Origin: Auricularia sp. M13
Taxonomy: Eukaryota; Basidiomycota; Agaricomycetes; Auriculariales; Auriculariaceae
Length of the DNA stretch: 64,000 bases
NCBI GenBank assembly: GCA_037042915.1
Contig: CM073196.1
Location: forward strand, 310,001 to 374,000
Direction of reading: 5' to 3'
Position numbers and translations under genes: made by a program. This document shows, piece by piece, positions 23,059-35,112 of the stretch. Under the pieces are notes generated by a model. It searched no databases, was not told the DNA's origin, and saw only the letters and a list, made by a program, of their open reading frames with translations. Within the stretch, counting starts at the first letter, position 1, and every line of letters starts with the position of its first letter.

Positions 23059-23552
23059 TAGGGTGCTGTTGAAAACTGTTTGTTAATAACAACGTTATTA
23101 ACAAAGTGTTATTAACATGTTAATAACAGAGGACCCCAGGAGGCCCTGGCACATTGCAGGGACATAAATCTACTTTTGTATGAGCCTGAGTGCCTCAACA
23201 TGAACTCAAGCTTATGTTTTGTAATCTCAGAAGGTATGGAGACCTAGGCCAACGCTCTCAGCTGTGAGTGTATGATGACTAAGCACTGCTCTGAGGCTTG
23301 GCCAAGGCTCCCAAAACCATCAACATGAGGTGTGAACACCACAACAGCTTGTGGCATCTCCTTCGTGCAGTAATAGACTAATAGTTGACAAGAACACTTA
23401 CAAAGGGTCATAATTGGGTCATTACTGACTTTCTGAGCTTCCTTTGTTATATTATGTAAGTTTGTTATTAACAGTGTTTTTAACACCGTGTTAATAACAG
23501 GTTTTGTTAAAAACATGTTAAAAACTCCCGGGGAGTTTTTAACAGCACCCTA
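23059..23552. mobile_element. hAT-like MITE with 8-bp target duplication
   Basis: 494 bp. The ends are inverted: TAGGGTGCTGTTGAAAACT at 23059 and the complement of TAGGGTGCTGTTAAAAACT at the other end. The sequence TGTTTGAG is duplicated exactly on both sides (23051-23058 and 23553-23560), and 8 bp is the hAT target size. Subterminal regions carry many GTTAATAAC/GTTATTAAC motifs in both orientations, the usual transposase-binding style of hAT ends. There is no open frame for a transposase, so it needs a partner element elsewhere. Confidence 0.88.
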
Positions 23553-25088
23553 TGTTTGAGGCCGGACCAAAGTGGTCTGTTGCGATGCGAAAAGGATAGT
23601 ACTGAAAGTATCGTCCTGGCCTCCTGGGACTAGCATTCGACGCATGTCTCTGAATAATTTGGGCCCGAAAATGCCCATCGAGGTCATCGTAAACCTACGT
23701 TCTGTGAGCCTTTCCATCCCCAGGATGGTATATAATAGGACACACAGATTGTACGATCCGAGCTCTCCCTGCCATTCCGTAAGTAAAATATTTTGGCAGG
23801 CTTAGGATTTACTGCGTACAGGACCGACGAAGGTAAGAACCGTCATGACAGTGTACACCGCTATCATGCTGAACTGCGTCAGCGCTGCCATCGCAAGCTA
23901 GTCAGGGAAACGTGAACGAACATCAGGTAGTACTGCAGGTTTCCCCGCACGAGTAACGCTAGGAGGCTGAGTTTGACTCCGAGAACTTGCCGATGAGCGT
24001 ACGCTTGTCGCACTTTTGCAAGCGCCAAAACAGCGAGATAAACATGATACCCCAGGCCTGCATGTTGTTTGAGATATAAGGAGATCGAGCCGTCGAGAGA
24101 TGCGTACCGAGCAACCATGCCGTCGGTAATGCCCAAACGAGGCGGATAAAGCAGGACCCGATCTTGGGTTCAAAAGTATAATCTGGGATGTGTTAGCGTG
24201 GTATTTTGGGAAGCGAGAAGCCTGACCAGACGGAGTGGGGAAGTTGAGATAGCTGACGATCACGGATGTAACGTCAATTGCTGCGTAGAGCGCGAGACTG
24301 ACAATCAAGAGTCGTCGATTGCGGTTGTACATGTAGTATAACCTGGGGATGACGTTTGTGTTTGACTTGCATCATGCACCACCGGACGCACCGAAACGTC
24401 AGCAGTACTGAGTAATTTGTATGAGATAGCCCAATGCACAAATGGACCAAACTCACTATCAGCGTATCCTGAGACGATGAAGAGAGATGCGCCGATTAGG
24501 ATCGCGAAATGCACACATCTGCGGTCTGTGTAAACCGAAGCGGATCAACGCTTGCGAGGCAACTTACGACTAGATTCTCTTAAGATACACATGTACAATT
24601 TGATGAGAAGCTCACTGTGCCCGGAAGATTGGTACTTCGTGTTGCGACCAATCCACATATCAGGGAGGAAAGCGTAATGAACTTGATCTGACGGCAAGTG
24701 CTGGGCGCTCAGCGATCGCGTACGAGGCTCGAGCGTGCGGAACTCACCGAAAGGTATGTAAACGTCATCCAGTTCCGATGCTGCTTCTACGAAAAGAGTA
24801 AGACGTTATGCCCACGAGTTTTCGCAAAGACGGTTGCACCCAAATGAATTCAACCTGGCGGGTATGGGTAAGAGCCCTTGAACTGCAGGCCGAGGGCGCA
24901 CCTCATCCGCCAAGTTTAGAACTGCAAACAAGGAACTCAGGAAGATAGATTAGTGGTTAAAGGGGAGCTCACTGTAGTCATAAACGAAGCATGTGAACGA
25001 CGCGGCTGAGTGCCGGTCAGTGGGAGCAATCCAAGTATGCACGAAATTCTCACTCACCAAGCAGAATGGAGGGTAACCTGTCATCCAT
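23550..25088 (-). CDS. DUF6533-type seven-pass membrane protein, copy B (C-terminus replaced by a MITE end)
   Basis: Starts MDDRLPSILL at 25088. Early exons: 25088-25058, 25005-24973 (TCFVYDY), 24921-24902 (LNLADE), 24786-24748 (NWMTFTYLS). Further blocks are FITLSSLICGLVATRS, VHFAILIGASLFIVSGYAD, MYNRNRRLLIVSLALY, GSCFIRLVWALPTAWLLG, YHVYLAVLALAKVRQAY, LSLLALLVRGNLQYY, TVMTVLTFVGP and MGIFGPKLFRDMRRMLVPGG. Hydrophobic runs fit seven membrane passes; the YDY-x-LN-x-ADE signature marks the DUF6533 group of unknown function. The frame ends in RPQT followed at once by TAG, where the TAG is the terminal triplet of the inserted hAT-like element. The natural tail of 28 residues lies beyond the insertion. 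Middle splice sites (24.3-24.7 kb) are not all settled. Confidence 0.65.
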
Positions 25089-25748
25089 GGCAGGGAGTCT
25101 TGTGCTCCTATCAGCATGCATGAGCAAGCGTTTATAAGAGTAGAAAGTTCTTTACCATGGGCAATGCTGTTGCTGGGGTTGCGTATCCGGGACCGAGTCC
25201 GGAACTGCAATCCGCTGTGTGAGTCTGCTTGAAGCGTCCAAGGAAGGCAATTTCCCGTTGTTCACCGATAGGGGTCTCCACCGGTCAGCATCGCTAATTT
25301 TCAGAAAGGACGAAAGTGTGGACGTCGAGCCCGGAGCATGTCAATAACTTGGGGTTGCAATCCCGCTCTTGACTCCCCACCATAGACCAATGGGCCTGGC
25401 GGATGTGCCACCATATTCGCGACATGCTTCATATGACACACATCGCAATGTCTTTCCAATGGCGCTCCTCCTCCAGTATGGAATCCTCGCGCGACGTCGC
25501 GCGCGAGAGCCCCCGAGCAATCGTTGTCGAGACTGAGACCTGCGACAGATCCCGAGCGGTCGCGCTCTGAGCCTCTACTAGTAGAGGTGTAGGCGCTGTG
25601 GACGGCTCACAGCTCATCCATCCTTACGCTGTCGATGGGGACTGGCCCCATCTTCGTTCGCACAAGACGAGTCATTTCAGGATCCATCCAGCGCGTGAGC
25701 GACGCAGTCTTCGGAGACAAAAGAATGCTGGCATTTTGAGCAACCAAA
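25089..25748. other. No gene recognised
   Basis: Upstream of membrane-protein copy B and downstream of F-box gene 1 (both minus strand). Frames are short and motif-free. Confidence 0.5.
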
Positions 25749-27427
25749 TCAGAGGAATTGCACAGCACGAGAAATGGCTTTGAGGAGGGTTACATCGCCG
25801 TCGATCGCGACACGGTGGAGGTGGAGTACGTGCACCGGTCCCGGGATCCGCAGCAAGCGCAGGAAAGTGCGCAAAGTGGCAGGCGAGATGCGCATCTCCG
25901 AGCTCTGTGCCGAGATGGTGAGTTCCTCCAGTGCGGAAAATGGTCCGGATACAGTCAGCGTACTCTGCACGAGCGCGGAAAGAGTAAATAACGGCGATAT
26001 AATGATGGTGAGCCTCTTGATGCCTTCGGACATCCGTTTCGGGGGGTGCGACTCGGACCACTGGCGCGCCTCCACGACCAGTGAAAGGGGAGGATTGTTG
26101 AGATAGCCCCATATATCGGACAGCCGGACCATATGAGGCTGCCAGACGAAAGAAAGGGTGCGAACTTTTCCGGAAGAATCACGAGCCGAGACAACGACTT
26201 GTTGCGGACCATCGGGCTGGGTAGCATCGACGAGGCGAGGGATCACGGAGAGTTCTGCAATACAGTCGAGATGTCGCAGAATACGCATGCCTGGGACCTG
26301 AGGAAACAGGTCGTCGGGGAATCGGTAGTCGAGGTGGAGATTGGTGTGCGAGTCGCTGTCGAACATGGCAAGTATGGCATCCTCGACATCCGCATGAATG
26401 CTCATGATTTTGATGTCGCCTGCGGGTGCCCGCTCTCGCACACGTTGGTAGGTTCCTGGGGACTCCCTTTCGAGGGAAGGTGCAGCATGTAGCTGCATTT
26501 GACGGATGTTCGGCGCGACGTCCAGGTATGCAAGGATGTCTCCTGCAGCCCCCAAACCGATGTCGAGGGAGACCAGTGAAAGCAGGTCAAATGGTGCAAA
26601 CATGCCCGTCTCTTCCCCGACCACCAGCTGGAGATTCTTCAGCGCCGGGAGGCTGAGTGGTTCGTTCAAGAAAAAAGCCCCTCGGCGAGACAGCCATGAG
26701 TACGGTGATTCATAGCACCGCACAGAGAGCGTGTGCAGCGAGGGAAGGCAGTCGAAGTTTTCAAAGAACCACAGGTGTGCGAACGTGTCTTCGCAGAAAA
26801 AGTGCATCGTGGTCAAGCGGTGCGCGTAGGGCTGTAGCGTGTCGGCCAGATGCTTCAGTCCACCGCGACTCGTCGAAAAGCCGGGCACCAAATGGATGCC
26901 TATATCGAGCGATATCGGTAGTATCCCACCGCTCCGAGCGAGGAATGCTCGTACGAGATCCAGGTTACTGGATCCAGGACCAGTAGGGCAGTCGTGCTCG
27001 CACAAGTCAGACCGGTACTGGATGCAGCACCAGAGCATCGTACACGCGAGCGCCACTGTGCGCCAGGTACGGCAGACATGTGTTACGGTAACGAGAGGCT
27101 TGATAGGTAGGTACGAAAACACGATGCACCAGAGCTCGTTGGAAAATCGAGCTAGGACAGTAGCCTCGGCGTTGAACGCGCTAGACAGTTCAGAAATGAC
27201 CTCTGCAACACAGGCGTTGAGCTCTGCGTTAAGCCGCCGCTGCGTTACGGCGTTCGGCCTGTGAAAACTGCGTCAGCAATGCGCGGGTCAATGGACCGAG
27301 TCTCAAAGCGCAAAACACACAAAATTGGTGACTCGGAGGAGTATTTCAATGCCTTTGAAGCAGCTTCTCTGACCGCGCTCTTGAGGCTTTGCGCGTTGTC
27401 TGGCGAAAGAAGCTGTAGAGCCGCCAT
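25749..27427 (-). CDS. F-box protein 1
   Basis: Two exons, 27427-27321 and 27258-25749 (intron 62 nt, GTGTGT donor), giving 538 residues. The F-box reads FSNELWCIVFSYLPIKPLVTV...VCRTWRTVA at about residues 75-115, a domain that binds Skp1 and presents substrates to the SCF ubiquitin ligase. The C-terminal 400 residues carry loose leucine-rich segments (LPALKNLQLV, FSALEELTISAQ) as in the large agaricomycete F-box/LRR-like families. The start at MAALQLLSPD is supported by the parallel first exon in the neighbouring F-box gene 2. It sits tail to head with that gene, a local duplication. The substrate is unknown. Confidence 0.82.
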
Positions 27428-27816
27428 GGTGGCAGAAGTTCAAGAGTCGCGCAGGTAAGCGCCCGGCGCCGGAAGTTACCTCCCGTCGACCATATTCGTT
27501 TCTCACGGATACGATGCAAAAATGATGTCTCTCGTCGCAGAGATGAAAGACATCGCCAGCGCAAATGGTGCAGTCGGCCACTTCCTCTCAGGATATCGTT
27601 GGTTTGATGAATTAGGGGCAAAGTAGCGGGATCTGAAGGTCAACAGCACGCCCAAATAGTACACCTGAGGGCGACTCTGTTTCAGCTTCTGACGGCGAGG
27701 GTGGGGTCAGCATCCAGAAGTACGAGTAGAGAGACCTCAAAATTCTGCCGTCACACGGGAAATCGCCAGTGCCCGAAGCCAAATAAGTTAGATGTGATGA
27801 TTTAAATATACGGACG
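27428..27816. other. Spacer between the tandem F-box genes
   Basis: 389 bp with no gene seen; should hold the promoter of F-box gene 1 and the end of F-box gene 2's transcript. Confidence 0.55.
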
Positions 27817-29556
27817 TCATTGAATTACGACAGTGCAAGCGATACCCTTGAGCAGCACGGTATGCTCGTCAGTTTTGATGCGGCGGATCACCAGTTGCTG
27901 CATTCCCGCCGGCCCGCACAACCACTGCAAGAACGATAACACTGCAGCAGATGACAGGGTTGGCGCGTTCTCCCAGGAGGGCCCAGCGATCTCAACCTCC
28001 TGGAGAGCAGTAAAGGTTTGGGAGCGTTCAACCCTACCTCGCGAGAGCGCGGATAAATCAAAAGAGGGCAATACAAGCACTGTGATCTTTCTGACGCTGG
28101 AAGCGATCTCCGGTGGGAGGGACTGGTCGAGCGTCGTCCAGAGGCGCGCGTCCACGACCAGCGAGCGGGGAGGCGCGGATATATTGCTCCATATGCCAGA
28201 AGGTCCGAATGCGACCGCATCCGGCTGCCACGCGAACGTGAGCGCGCGGGTTTTGCCTGTCTGACTGCGCGCTGAAATGACGAGTTGCTCGCAGCCGGGA
28301 CCAGGACGGCGCGCGATGGAGAGTTCGTCTATGGCTCCGAGATGACGCAGGATGCGCAGCCCCTCGATGTGCGGGTTCTTGCTTTCGAAGCTCTTGTAGT
28401 CTAGCAGAAGGCTATTGAGAGCGTCGTTGTCGACCATAGCCAGAATCGCGTGCTCGATGTCGGGGCAGACATCCATCACCTGGACATCAGCGACGCCGCG
28501 CATCCTCTCCCGCACACGCTCGCATAGCGCCTTATTATGCGACGACGGGGAGGACGGCATAAGGACCAGCTGACGAAGACGCGGGCAGATGTCGAGGTAG
28601 GTGAGAATGTCGCTGGGCGTTTTGAAGTGCAAGCGAAGCGCCGTGAGGGCAGGCAATGTCTTCGGTGCGTGGAGTCTGCCACGGACGTCATTCGGGATGT
28701 CCAATTCAAGCGTCTCCAGCGCGGGCAGGCCGAATAGCGAATTGCTTAGGAAACCCGTGCCGCGGGCCAGCTTGTACGACGAGCCGAAGCTGCAGCTCAC
28801 GACGAGCGTGCGCAGCGCGGGCAAGCTTTTAAAATTCCCAAGAAACTCCGTGTAGGCCTCGTCGTCTTCCGTGCGGATGCGAAGCGTGGAGAGACGCGGC
28901 AGGTACGCCTTCACGGCGCGCGCCAGCCGCTCCAGGTCTTCGTGGCTGCAGGCCTCTTGCTCGATCTCCACGTGCAGCGAGATGGGCAGCATGCCGCCAC
29001 TGCGAGCAAGCGCGGCCTTCACCATTTTTAGGTTGCTCGACCCGGGGCCGTCCTCGCAATCCGTCTGGGACTCGTCGACGAGGCCGGCCGCGACCAGGTG
29101 GCAGCTGCAGTCGTCGTGGTGCAGATCTGAAGTGTATTCGAGCGTCGTCCACAGCGCTGGGTGCCCAAGGGCAACCGAGCGCCATTTGCGGCACACATGG
29201 GTGGCCACCACGAGATCCCTCATGGGCAGGAACGAGAATACCATGCACCAGAGCTCGTTGGATAGCCGGCCGAGGAACGTCGTCTCCGTATTAAACTCGC
29301 TAGAGAGCTCCGAAAGGGCCTCCTCAAAGCAAGACCTGAGCTCTTCAGTTAGTCTCTTCCGGGTTCGAACGTCGGGACTGTAAAACGACGCGGACGACGG
29401 ACGCGGTCAGCATTGTTTCAAAAGTGCGGAACGCAACACGCACGCGGCGGACGTAGGCCGCGAAGCCCAGATAGCTGCCGACGCCGCCTGTTTCGCGGCG
29501 CATTTCAGCTCATGCACGATGTTAGGCGCAAGCAGCAGTGTCACGGTGGCGGGCAT
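27817..29556 (-). CDS. F-box protein 2
   Basis: Two exons, 29556-29444 and 29377-27817 (intron 66 nt, GTGCGT donor), giving 557 residues. The F-box is LSNELWCMVFSFLPMRDLVV...VCRKWRSVALGHPALW. Downstream blocks match F-box gene 1 position by position: GPGSSNL, LARSGGMLPISL, GLRILRHLGAIDELSI, TRALTFAWQPDAV, SLVVDARLW. The two are tandem paralogues. Closer still is the remnant at 34.4-47.1 kb (ILRHLDSVDELFIS, VWQPDALAF). An in-frame upstream ATG at 29763 would lengthen the N-terminus, but only the part from 29556 aligns with gene 1. Likely an SCF substrate adaptor. Confidence 0.82.
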
Positions 29557-30699
29557 GGTTGAAGAGCTTCCGGGAACTGCCGGTGAAATGTTGGGCGGAT
29601 GGTGGCACACTATCCGCGGTCTACGCCGGAGGAGCATTGCCCGCGCTTGCGCGTTCCCCGACTGCCACCCGGTCCAAGACGGGTGGCACAATGGGGATCT
29701 GAGGTTGTTCTCGTGGCAGGGACCACACGGCCTTTCGTATATAGTCTCATCCCTCATGTGCATTAAGCCACTCGTGTTCTTTTCTTTGTCGCGCTCACCC
29801 CACTCGCGCTCTCACCCACCCACCTCACTCCTGTTCTTTTTTGTCGTTTGCTTTGCATGTCCTTTCTCCTCTGTTTCCTCTTTTCCGGTTTGTTGCTCCT
29901 GCTTTTTGTTCTTTCTGTTTTTGCTAGCGCTGGCTTGAGCTGCCAGCAGAGTGCACGGGCTCCCGGCAATCCCATCGCCCCCTCCATGTGTTCATCTTCT
30001 CGCGTGATCCCGGACTCGTTCGGTCGTCGGTGATCACGCTGTCTGACTCGCTCTATTCATGCGACACTCGAGTAGACAAAGAAACAACCGGAACCTTTTG
30101 CGTTTGGTGAGAATCGTTGTAGGTAGCCTAATAGAGCCGAAGCAAGTCTCCCGCGACACGTAAAAAAAACCACTTCAATCAATTTCCTCGCAAATATACA
30201 GAATATAATGATGGAATGTTTAGAGTCTGGACTAGGATGAGCCGCTGTTTCTGAATGCCTCTGCGTGCAGCCCAGGTGAGCAAGCGTCCGTGGAGGCGGA
30301 AAACCAACATTGAATTCGCACGAGCGCAGCGAGGGGAGCCGCTCACGTGTACATTATGCTGTATACGAACAAGGATAACGAGCTTTCCAAGGACAACGAG
30401 ATGTCCAGTGAGTCATTTGTCGAAAACGACACGGTTACCGCGAAGATTCAGACCAGACCGTCCAGTCACGGTGCAGAGTTTTGGCAGTACAGCACACTGG
30501 CAGCATCACGTCTACAGTCTTGCAGCCTCAACGAGAACAGGTAACCGCCGCAGCATTGGCTTTGTGATACGATACGCGGCAAGCGCGGCGGTGGATCCGC
30601 AAGTCTTGGCGCGAGAATCTTTCTAAGAAGTTGGCAGCAACTCACTGAAGATGGTGGCCAGAGACTCGGAGTATAGTATAGTATAGTCGAATTAAAGCT
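29557..30699. other. No gene recognised
   Basis: A pyrimidine-rich stretch at 29770-29940 on the plus strand and short frames only. The first part is the promoter side of F-box gene 2. Confidence 0.5.
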
Positions 30700-31850
30700 G
30701 TCCGACGAAAACAGGCGTGTGCGAGGGGTCAGACGGTTTGGAGGCCCGGCAAGCCTGAGACCGTGGACGGTATACTGTAACTAGATCTAGAGGTCGACGC
30801 GGCTTGCAGACGCACGACTTGCCACAACGCCTGCAGCCGCGCAAACTTAGCAAGTACAGGAACATTGTCCAGGGAGGCGGGTAGAGACTACACTCAGCAC
30901 TGGCGACGCTGACTCGGCGATTACGAAGATAAGCCGGAGGACACGTGCGAGAGATCTAGAGCTAGCCTACATGTGCGATTAAAGGCCCGGTGTACAAGCG
31001 ATACTGTAAGTACCTTCGGCATTCTCGCCGTTATACCCAGTAAATGTGTACTAGTAGAACCCGAGGTCTGACGACGCCGGACGGTCTTGCCACAAGGCCT
31101 GCCAGTGAACTTAACTCGGCGCGCAAAGCCAGTGCAAGCTCTCTAACTCGGCGATGACGACAACAAGACAGCGGGCACGTGTGCGAGGCTTAAGGTTTAG
31201 AATCAGCGTATGTACGTGTAGTCCCGGCGTGCGCAAGTAGTCATTCTCGCCTTTGTGCGCGGTCCGCGCCCGTATGAGAACAATGGCGAGCGCAAGCGCA
31301 GAATCCAATTCCGACTCTCCAGGGCTGACGCGAGCGAACACTGATCTCCGTGCAAAACAACATATCGAGCACCAAAGGCAGGCGGACGAGGCAGGTGAGG
31401 TGGACAAGTGCCCGTGCGCGGAGAGTCACTGGTCAGGCGCGCACCGGAAAGACCGTAACACTGATACTGTAAGCATTGGTCATACGCAAGAGCTGCCGAA
31501 GGAGGACCATACACAGTCACCACACTACGCAATGGTACAACAAAGCCGAGTGATGGATTCGGACTGCAGTAGACAGTCTTGCCGGCAGACTTGGCTCAAT
31601 GCCAGGAGAAATAGACAACGCAGAGACTGAGGCAGGAAGTGCTGACTGAATGGAATGGTGCAGAACGAACAAGCGAAGGGACGGTCACTTGGACACGTGA
31701 GCGCAGGAAGAGTCAGACGCTTTAGACTTAGAGTGGTAGTACGCGCGCAATTCCCGGCAGGGCTATGAACGGGCGGGACAAGCAAGTTACTGTACCGCAT
31801 TGGTCATTCTCGTTAGTCGCCATTGTGCCGAGGCCGAGGAGAAACAAACC
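30700..31850. repeat. Decayed tandem repeat, unit about 230 bp, about five copies
   Basis: Three kinds of landmark recur in the same order: a CACGTGTGCGAG-like word (near 30712, 30946, 31172, 31410, 31695), a GATACTGTAAG-like word (near 30770, 31001, 31463, 31789, weaker at 31225) and a CTTGCCACAA-GCCTGC word (near 30818, 31087, 31577). Spacing is about 226-235 bp, longer for the last unit. Copies are strongly diverged, so the array is old. Confidence 0.6.
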
Positions 31851-32391
31851 CCGTGACAGCAGTATTGTGCACGAAAGCAGCCGGCGAGGAGGAGGGCAGA
31901 CAAACACTGCCATATGCGGAACGGCGGGGCGGGTCGAGTTGTTGTCGTGCTTGTACTTTACGACCCCCTCCGGCAGCTGTCCGTCCGTCCGTCTGTCATG
32001 CCATCTTCATTTCATTACCAGGTGGGTGGTGCTGGCGGGTGCAGAAGCCCAGACTGACGCTGGGCTGGACTCGACGAAGTGACAGAGCTGACGTTGGACA
32101 GTGGACAGTTGGAGCGGGAGGACAATGACAATGAGGACCTAGAGCCAGGCAGCGCATCGTCGGTGGAGCGCAGCGAGCAGTGCAAGTGCAGCGGCATGGC
32201 TAGACACGGACGGGGCCTGGTGCGGGCGGAGGCTGGACGTTAGGGCAGGGACAAGGGCCGGGACGGTGGCAGTGCCCGCGAGGCTGTTTCAGTTCCGCTG
32301 AGTCCGAGCCCGAACCCGCCCTTCTCCCTCCGCAACTGCAACTGCAACTACAACGACCCGGACACGGTGAGCCTTTATAACGGCGCTCTGC
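31851..32391. other. No gene body; upstream region of the next gene
   Basis: GC-rich. At 32367 a GTGAGC followed by TTTGCTAACC and CCAG at 32445 would make a plausible first intron for the following gene. Confidence 0.45.
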
Positions 32392-33216
32392 ATGGCACCC
32401 ACGCCTTTGCTAACCTCGCCTCCGATGCTCTTCTGCGCGTGCCAGACCTGCATGACGATGCACCAGCTCTACACCCACGCCCAGCGCTCGCGGACCAGCG
32501 CCAGCACCAGCGCCGCCTCGATACAGGACAAGCTTGCGCCCGCCGGCAAGAAGCGCCGCAACGCTCCAGGCAAGCCCAAGCCCAAGCCTCGCCGCGCCGG
32601 CCCACAGCAGCAGCAGCCGCACGCACGGCCGCGCGCCAAGCAGCAGCCGTACCAGCGCCAGAAGCAGCATCAACAACCACAGCAACAATCCGGCGGCGGC
32701 GCGTTCAGCGTGTTCCGCGAGTGGAGCGCGGCGGACGTCCCGCCCGGCCTCGAGCCCTTCGTCTCCGCCACCGCCACCGCCCAGCAGAACCAGAATGCAG
32801 CTCCGAAGGGCAAGGCGAAACGCGAGCGCGACCCGCTGGACGACCCGCCCCCGCCCCCGCGCACGCCGCTCGCGCCGCTCCCGCTCCCTTGCACCGGCCG
32901 GCCGCGCTCGAACTCGTTCTACCTCCCGAACCACGCCGGCTCGTCGGGCATCCCGCCCGCGGCCTACCGCCGCCCGCGCGCGCTGACGTCGCCCACGAGC
33001 CCGGTCTTCCGCACGCCCGCGACGACCGGCGCGGCGCTCGCGCAGGCCGAGGCCGCCGTCCTCCGGGAGAACCGCTGCCGGCTCGTCGCCGGGCTGCTGC
33101 TCAACCGCGTGCGCGCGCGCCCGCTGTGCCCCGCGCGCAGGCTGCTGTGCTACGCCGCGCCGCGGCCGTACGTCCCGTCGTGCCTGTCTTCAGAGCTCCA
33201 GCTCGCCCCTGTTTAG
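32392..33216 (+). CDS. Low-complexity protein of unknown function
   Basis: A 274-residue frame with strong coding character. A basic Lys/Arg/Pro/Gln-rich N-terminal half (KPKPKPRR, then glutamine runs) is followed by FSVFREWSAADVPPGLEPF, a proline run, then RSNSFYLPNHAGSSGIPP, ALTSPTSPVFRTP and AQAEAAVLRENRCRLVAGLLLNRV. The later blocks look like conserved short linear segments in an otherwise disordered protein; I do not recognise the family. The start at 32392 is the first ATG. If the GT...AG pair at 32367-32445 is a real intron, translation would instead begin at or upstream of MTMHQLYTH (32454). No signal peptide or membrane span. Confidence 0.55.
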   Translation: MAPTPLLTSPPMLFCACQTCMTMHQLYTHAQRSRTSASTSAASIQDKLAPAGKKRRNAPGKPKPKPRRAGPQQQQPHARPRAKQQPYQRQKQHQQPQQQSGGGAFSVFREWSAADVPPGLEPFVSATATAQQNQNAAPKGKAKRERDPLDDPPPPPRTPLAPLPLPCTGRPRSNSFYLPNHAGSSGIPPAAYRRPRALTSPTSPVFRTPATTGAALAQAEAAVLRENRCRLVAGLLLNRVRARPLCPARRLLCYAAPRPYVPSCLSSELQLAPV

Positions 33217-34438
33217 TCTTTCGGTTTCCCTGTTACTCGTTCCCATACCAGACCCACCCGCTCGCTCGTTCCGTTTCCTCGTCCCCGCCAGCCCATCCTA
33301 CGCCTAGTAGTCTCGTTAGTCCCGTGACCCGTGTACGTTCACCAGCTCAATATCCAGTCAACTGCATCTGCAACTCTTCCACCAGGTACGGTATAATAAC
33401 TGAGTATCTTGAACCGCGCGGCACCCACGTTGTGCGCCACAAACTTTGCCGTCTTGAGTGCGCTCTGGACTGTTCCGGCATCACTGACCGGCGGGGGTCG
33501 GATTTCCGGCGCAGCGCATGACGTCGGTGGCGGCGCCATCGTCGTCGTCGTTGCCGCAAACGACGCTCACTTTGTCCGACGTCGCTGGCAGCGACGGATG
33601 TGTTTCACACGGACGACACTGGGCCGGAGTCAACGCGGATGCAATGTCAAAAAATCAACTCCGAGTCCGCCGCCCTTGTGCGGCAACCGTGACCTTGCCA
33701 TTGGCGAATTTCCTGCCTAACCCTCCTCTACCGTGACGCCCGCCCCCGTGTCGCGTTTGGGAAGTACAGACATCATCGCTCCCCGTTTCAACCCCTGGCC
33801 TCTGCTGCTTGATCCCGCCTGGTTGCGCGTTTCAAGCTGGACTTCGTGGTCGTCTCGTATGCTACTTACTGTACTGTACGTTAGGAACTCATGCAATATC
33901 GCGCGTCGCCAAATCGTTGGCCGCACGATTTCCTTGCTTCGTTGCCCAGCTCTAATAGTTTTAAAATGGAGTTAAACGACTGTCGTCTGCAAAAGAGACT
34001 ATCTGATAGTCGGCATGCGCTACTCTCACTTGCGGTGTCTCGCTGGCTCTGATGACGATAGCGACGCCCTTCTTACTTCTGGCTTTGCTACAGCGATGCC
34101 GACGCCGACAATTTCAAATCGGCTGCAGTCTAGCACACTGCCAGGGCACACGCAACGTCTGCCAGTCTAATAGCCTATCTCCGAGTCTACCCCGGCCCGA
34201 CACTGTGACTGGACGTTGAAAGCGGATCCCACCGATCGCGAGGTCGTGCGCCCAGCGGCGACGTCGGCATCCGCTCTCCACAACGACTGCCAGCGGACCG
34301 TTCCCTCGTCAGTCTCCGAGTCGCGCGTGCACCAGCCTCTGATCTCAATACGTCCAATTACTGTAAACGAACCCGAGGCCGCGCGCGCATGGCAACACTA
34401 CGTAGATCAGCCTGGCTGCCCTGCACATACGTACATCC
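33217..34438. other. No gene recognised
   Basis: I searched for the missing N-terminal half of the F-box remnant that follows and did not find an F-box here. Frames are short. Confidence 0.45.
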
Positions 34439-34791
34439 GACGAAGAGGCGTATGCGCCGTTCCTCGGCCACTTCTACTGCCTGCCCGCACTGCGCACGCT
34501 TTCTGTGAAGTATTCCTCCTCCTCTATCGGCGGCACTGGATTCTTACAGGACCCGCTAGCCCTGCCTGTGCTCGAGAACCTCGAACTGGATGTGCCCGAA
34601 AACTGGGAACTTGACGCACCAGATGCGCTGCCCACCCTCGCAACGCTTCGTTTGCGCTACAGAGCTCCCTCCGACATTCTCAGATATCTGGAAATCTCCC
34701 CGCACGTCCGCAAATTGTGTGTGGCACCGAGCGCCCTGCCGCGTCATGACGCGCAAAACATGATATCGCAGCTGCAGGAGAAAACACGCGG
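34439..34791 (+). pseudogene. F-box homologue 3, left part (split by a retroelement)
   Basis: Reads DEEAYAPFLGHFYCLPALRTL, PLALPVLENLELDVPE, LPTLATLRLRYRAPSDILRYL and ISQLQEKTRG, matching the middle of F-box protein 2 (EDDEAYTEFLGNF..., SLPALRTL, ALTALRLHFKTPSDILTYLD). The F-box domain and start are missing upstream. The frame stops at the Ty3/gypsy LTR and resumes at 46398. Confidence 0.78.
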
Positions 34792-35112
34792 TGTAAGGGG
34801 TACTTTAGGATAGCTCCGAGGATTACTCTCGCTCATTGTTGACGTTTGTTTTTGACAATCTTAATCTCTCGTTTTCGCTCTTTCGCAACCTCGCTCAGGC
34901 AGGAATGCCTGAACTGAGAACTGCGAACGGCGCGGCTCATATCACCATCGACTACCGTCTCGCTAGCGCGCGTACGCTGAAGAAGCATACCCGCGCTCGC
35001 TCTACCGTCTCGGCGCTCACCGCTGCTTTATTACACCTCAGACGGTCCTCGCGAGGATCAGTTAGACTACTCCCCACTCGTACCTCAACGAGCGTCGCCC
35101 ACGCTCGTTACA
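34792..35112 (+). repeat. 5' LTR of the chromovirus
   Basis: 321 bp beginning TGTAAGGGGTACTTTAGG and ending GCTCGTTACA. The CGCGG target copy precedes it. Confidence 0.95.
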
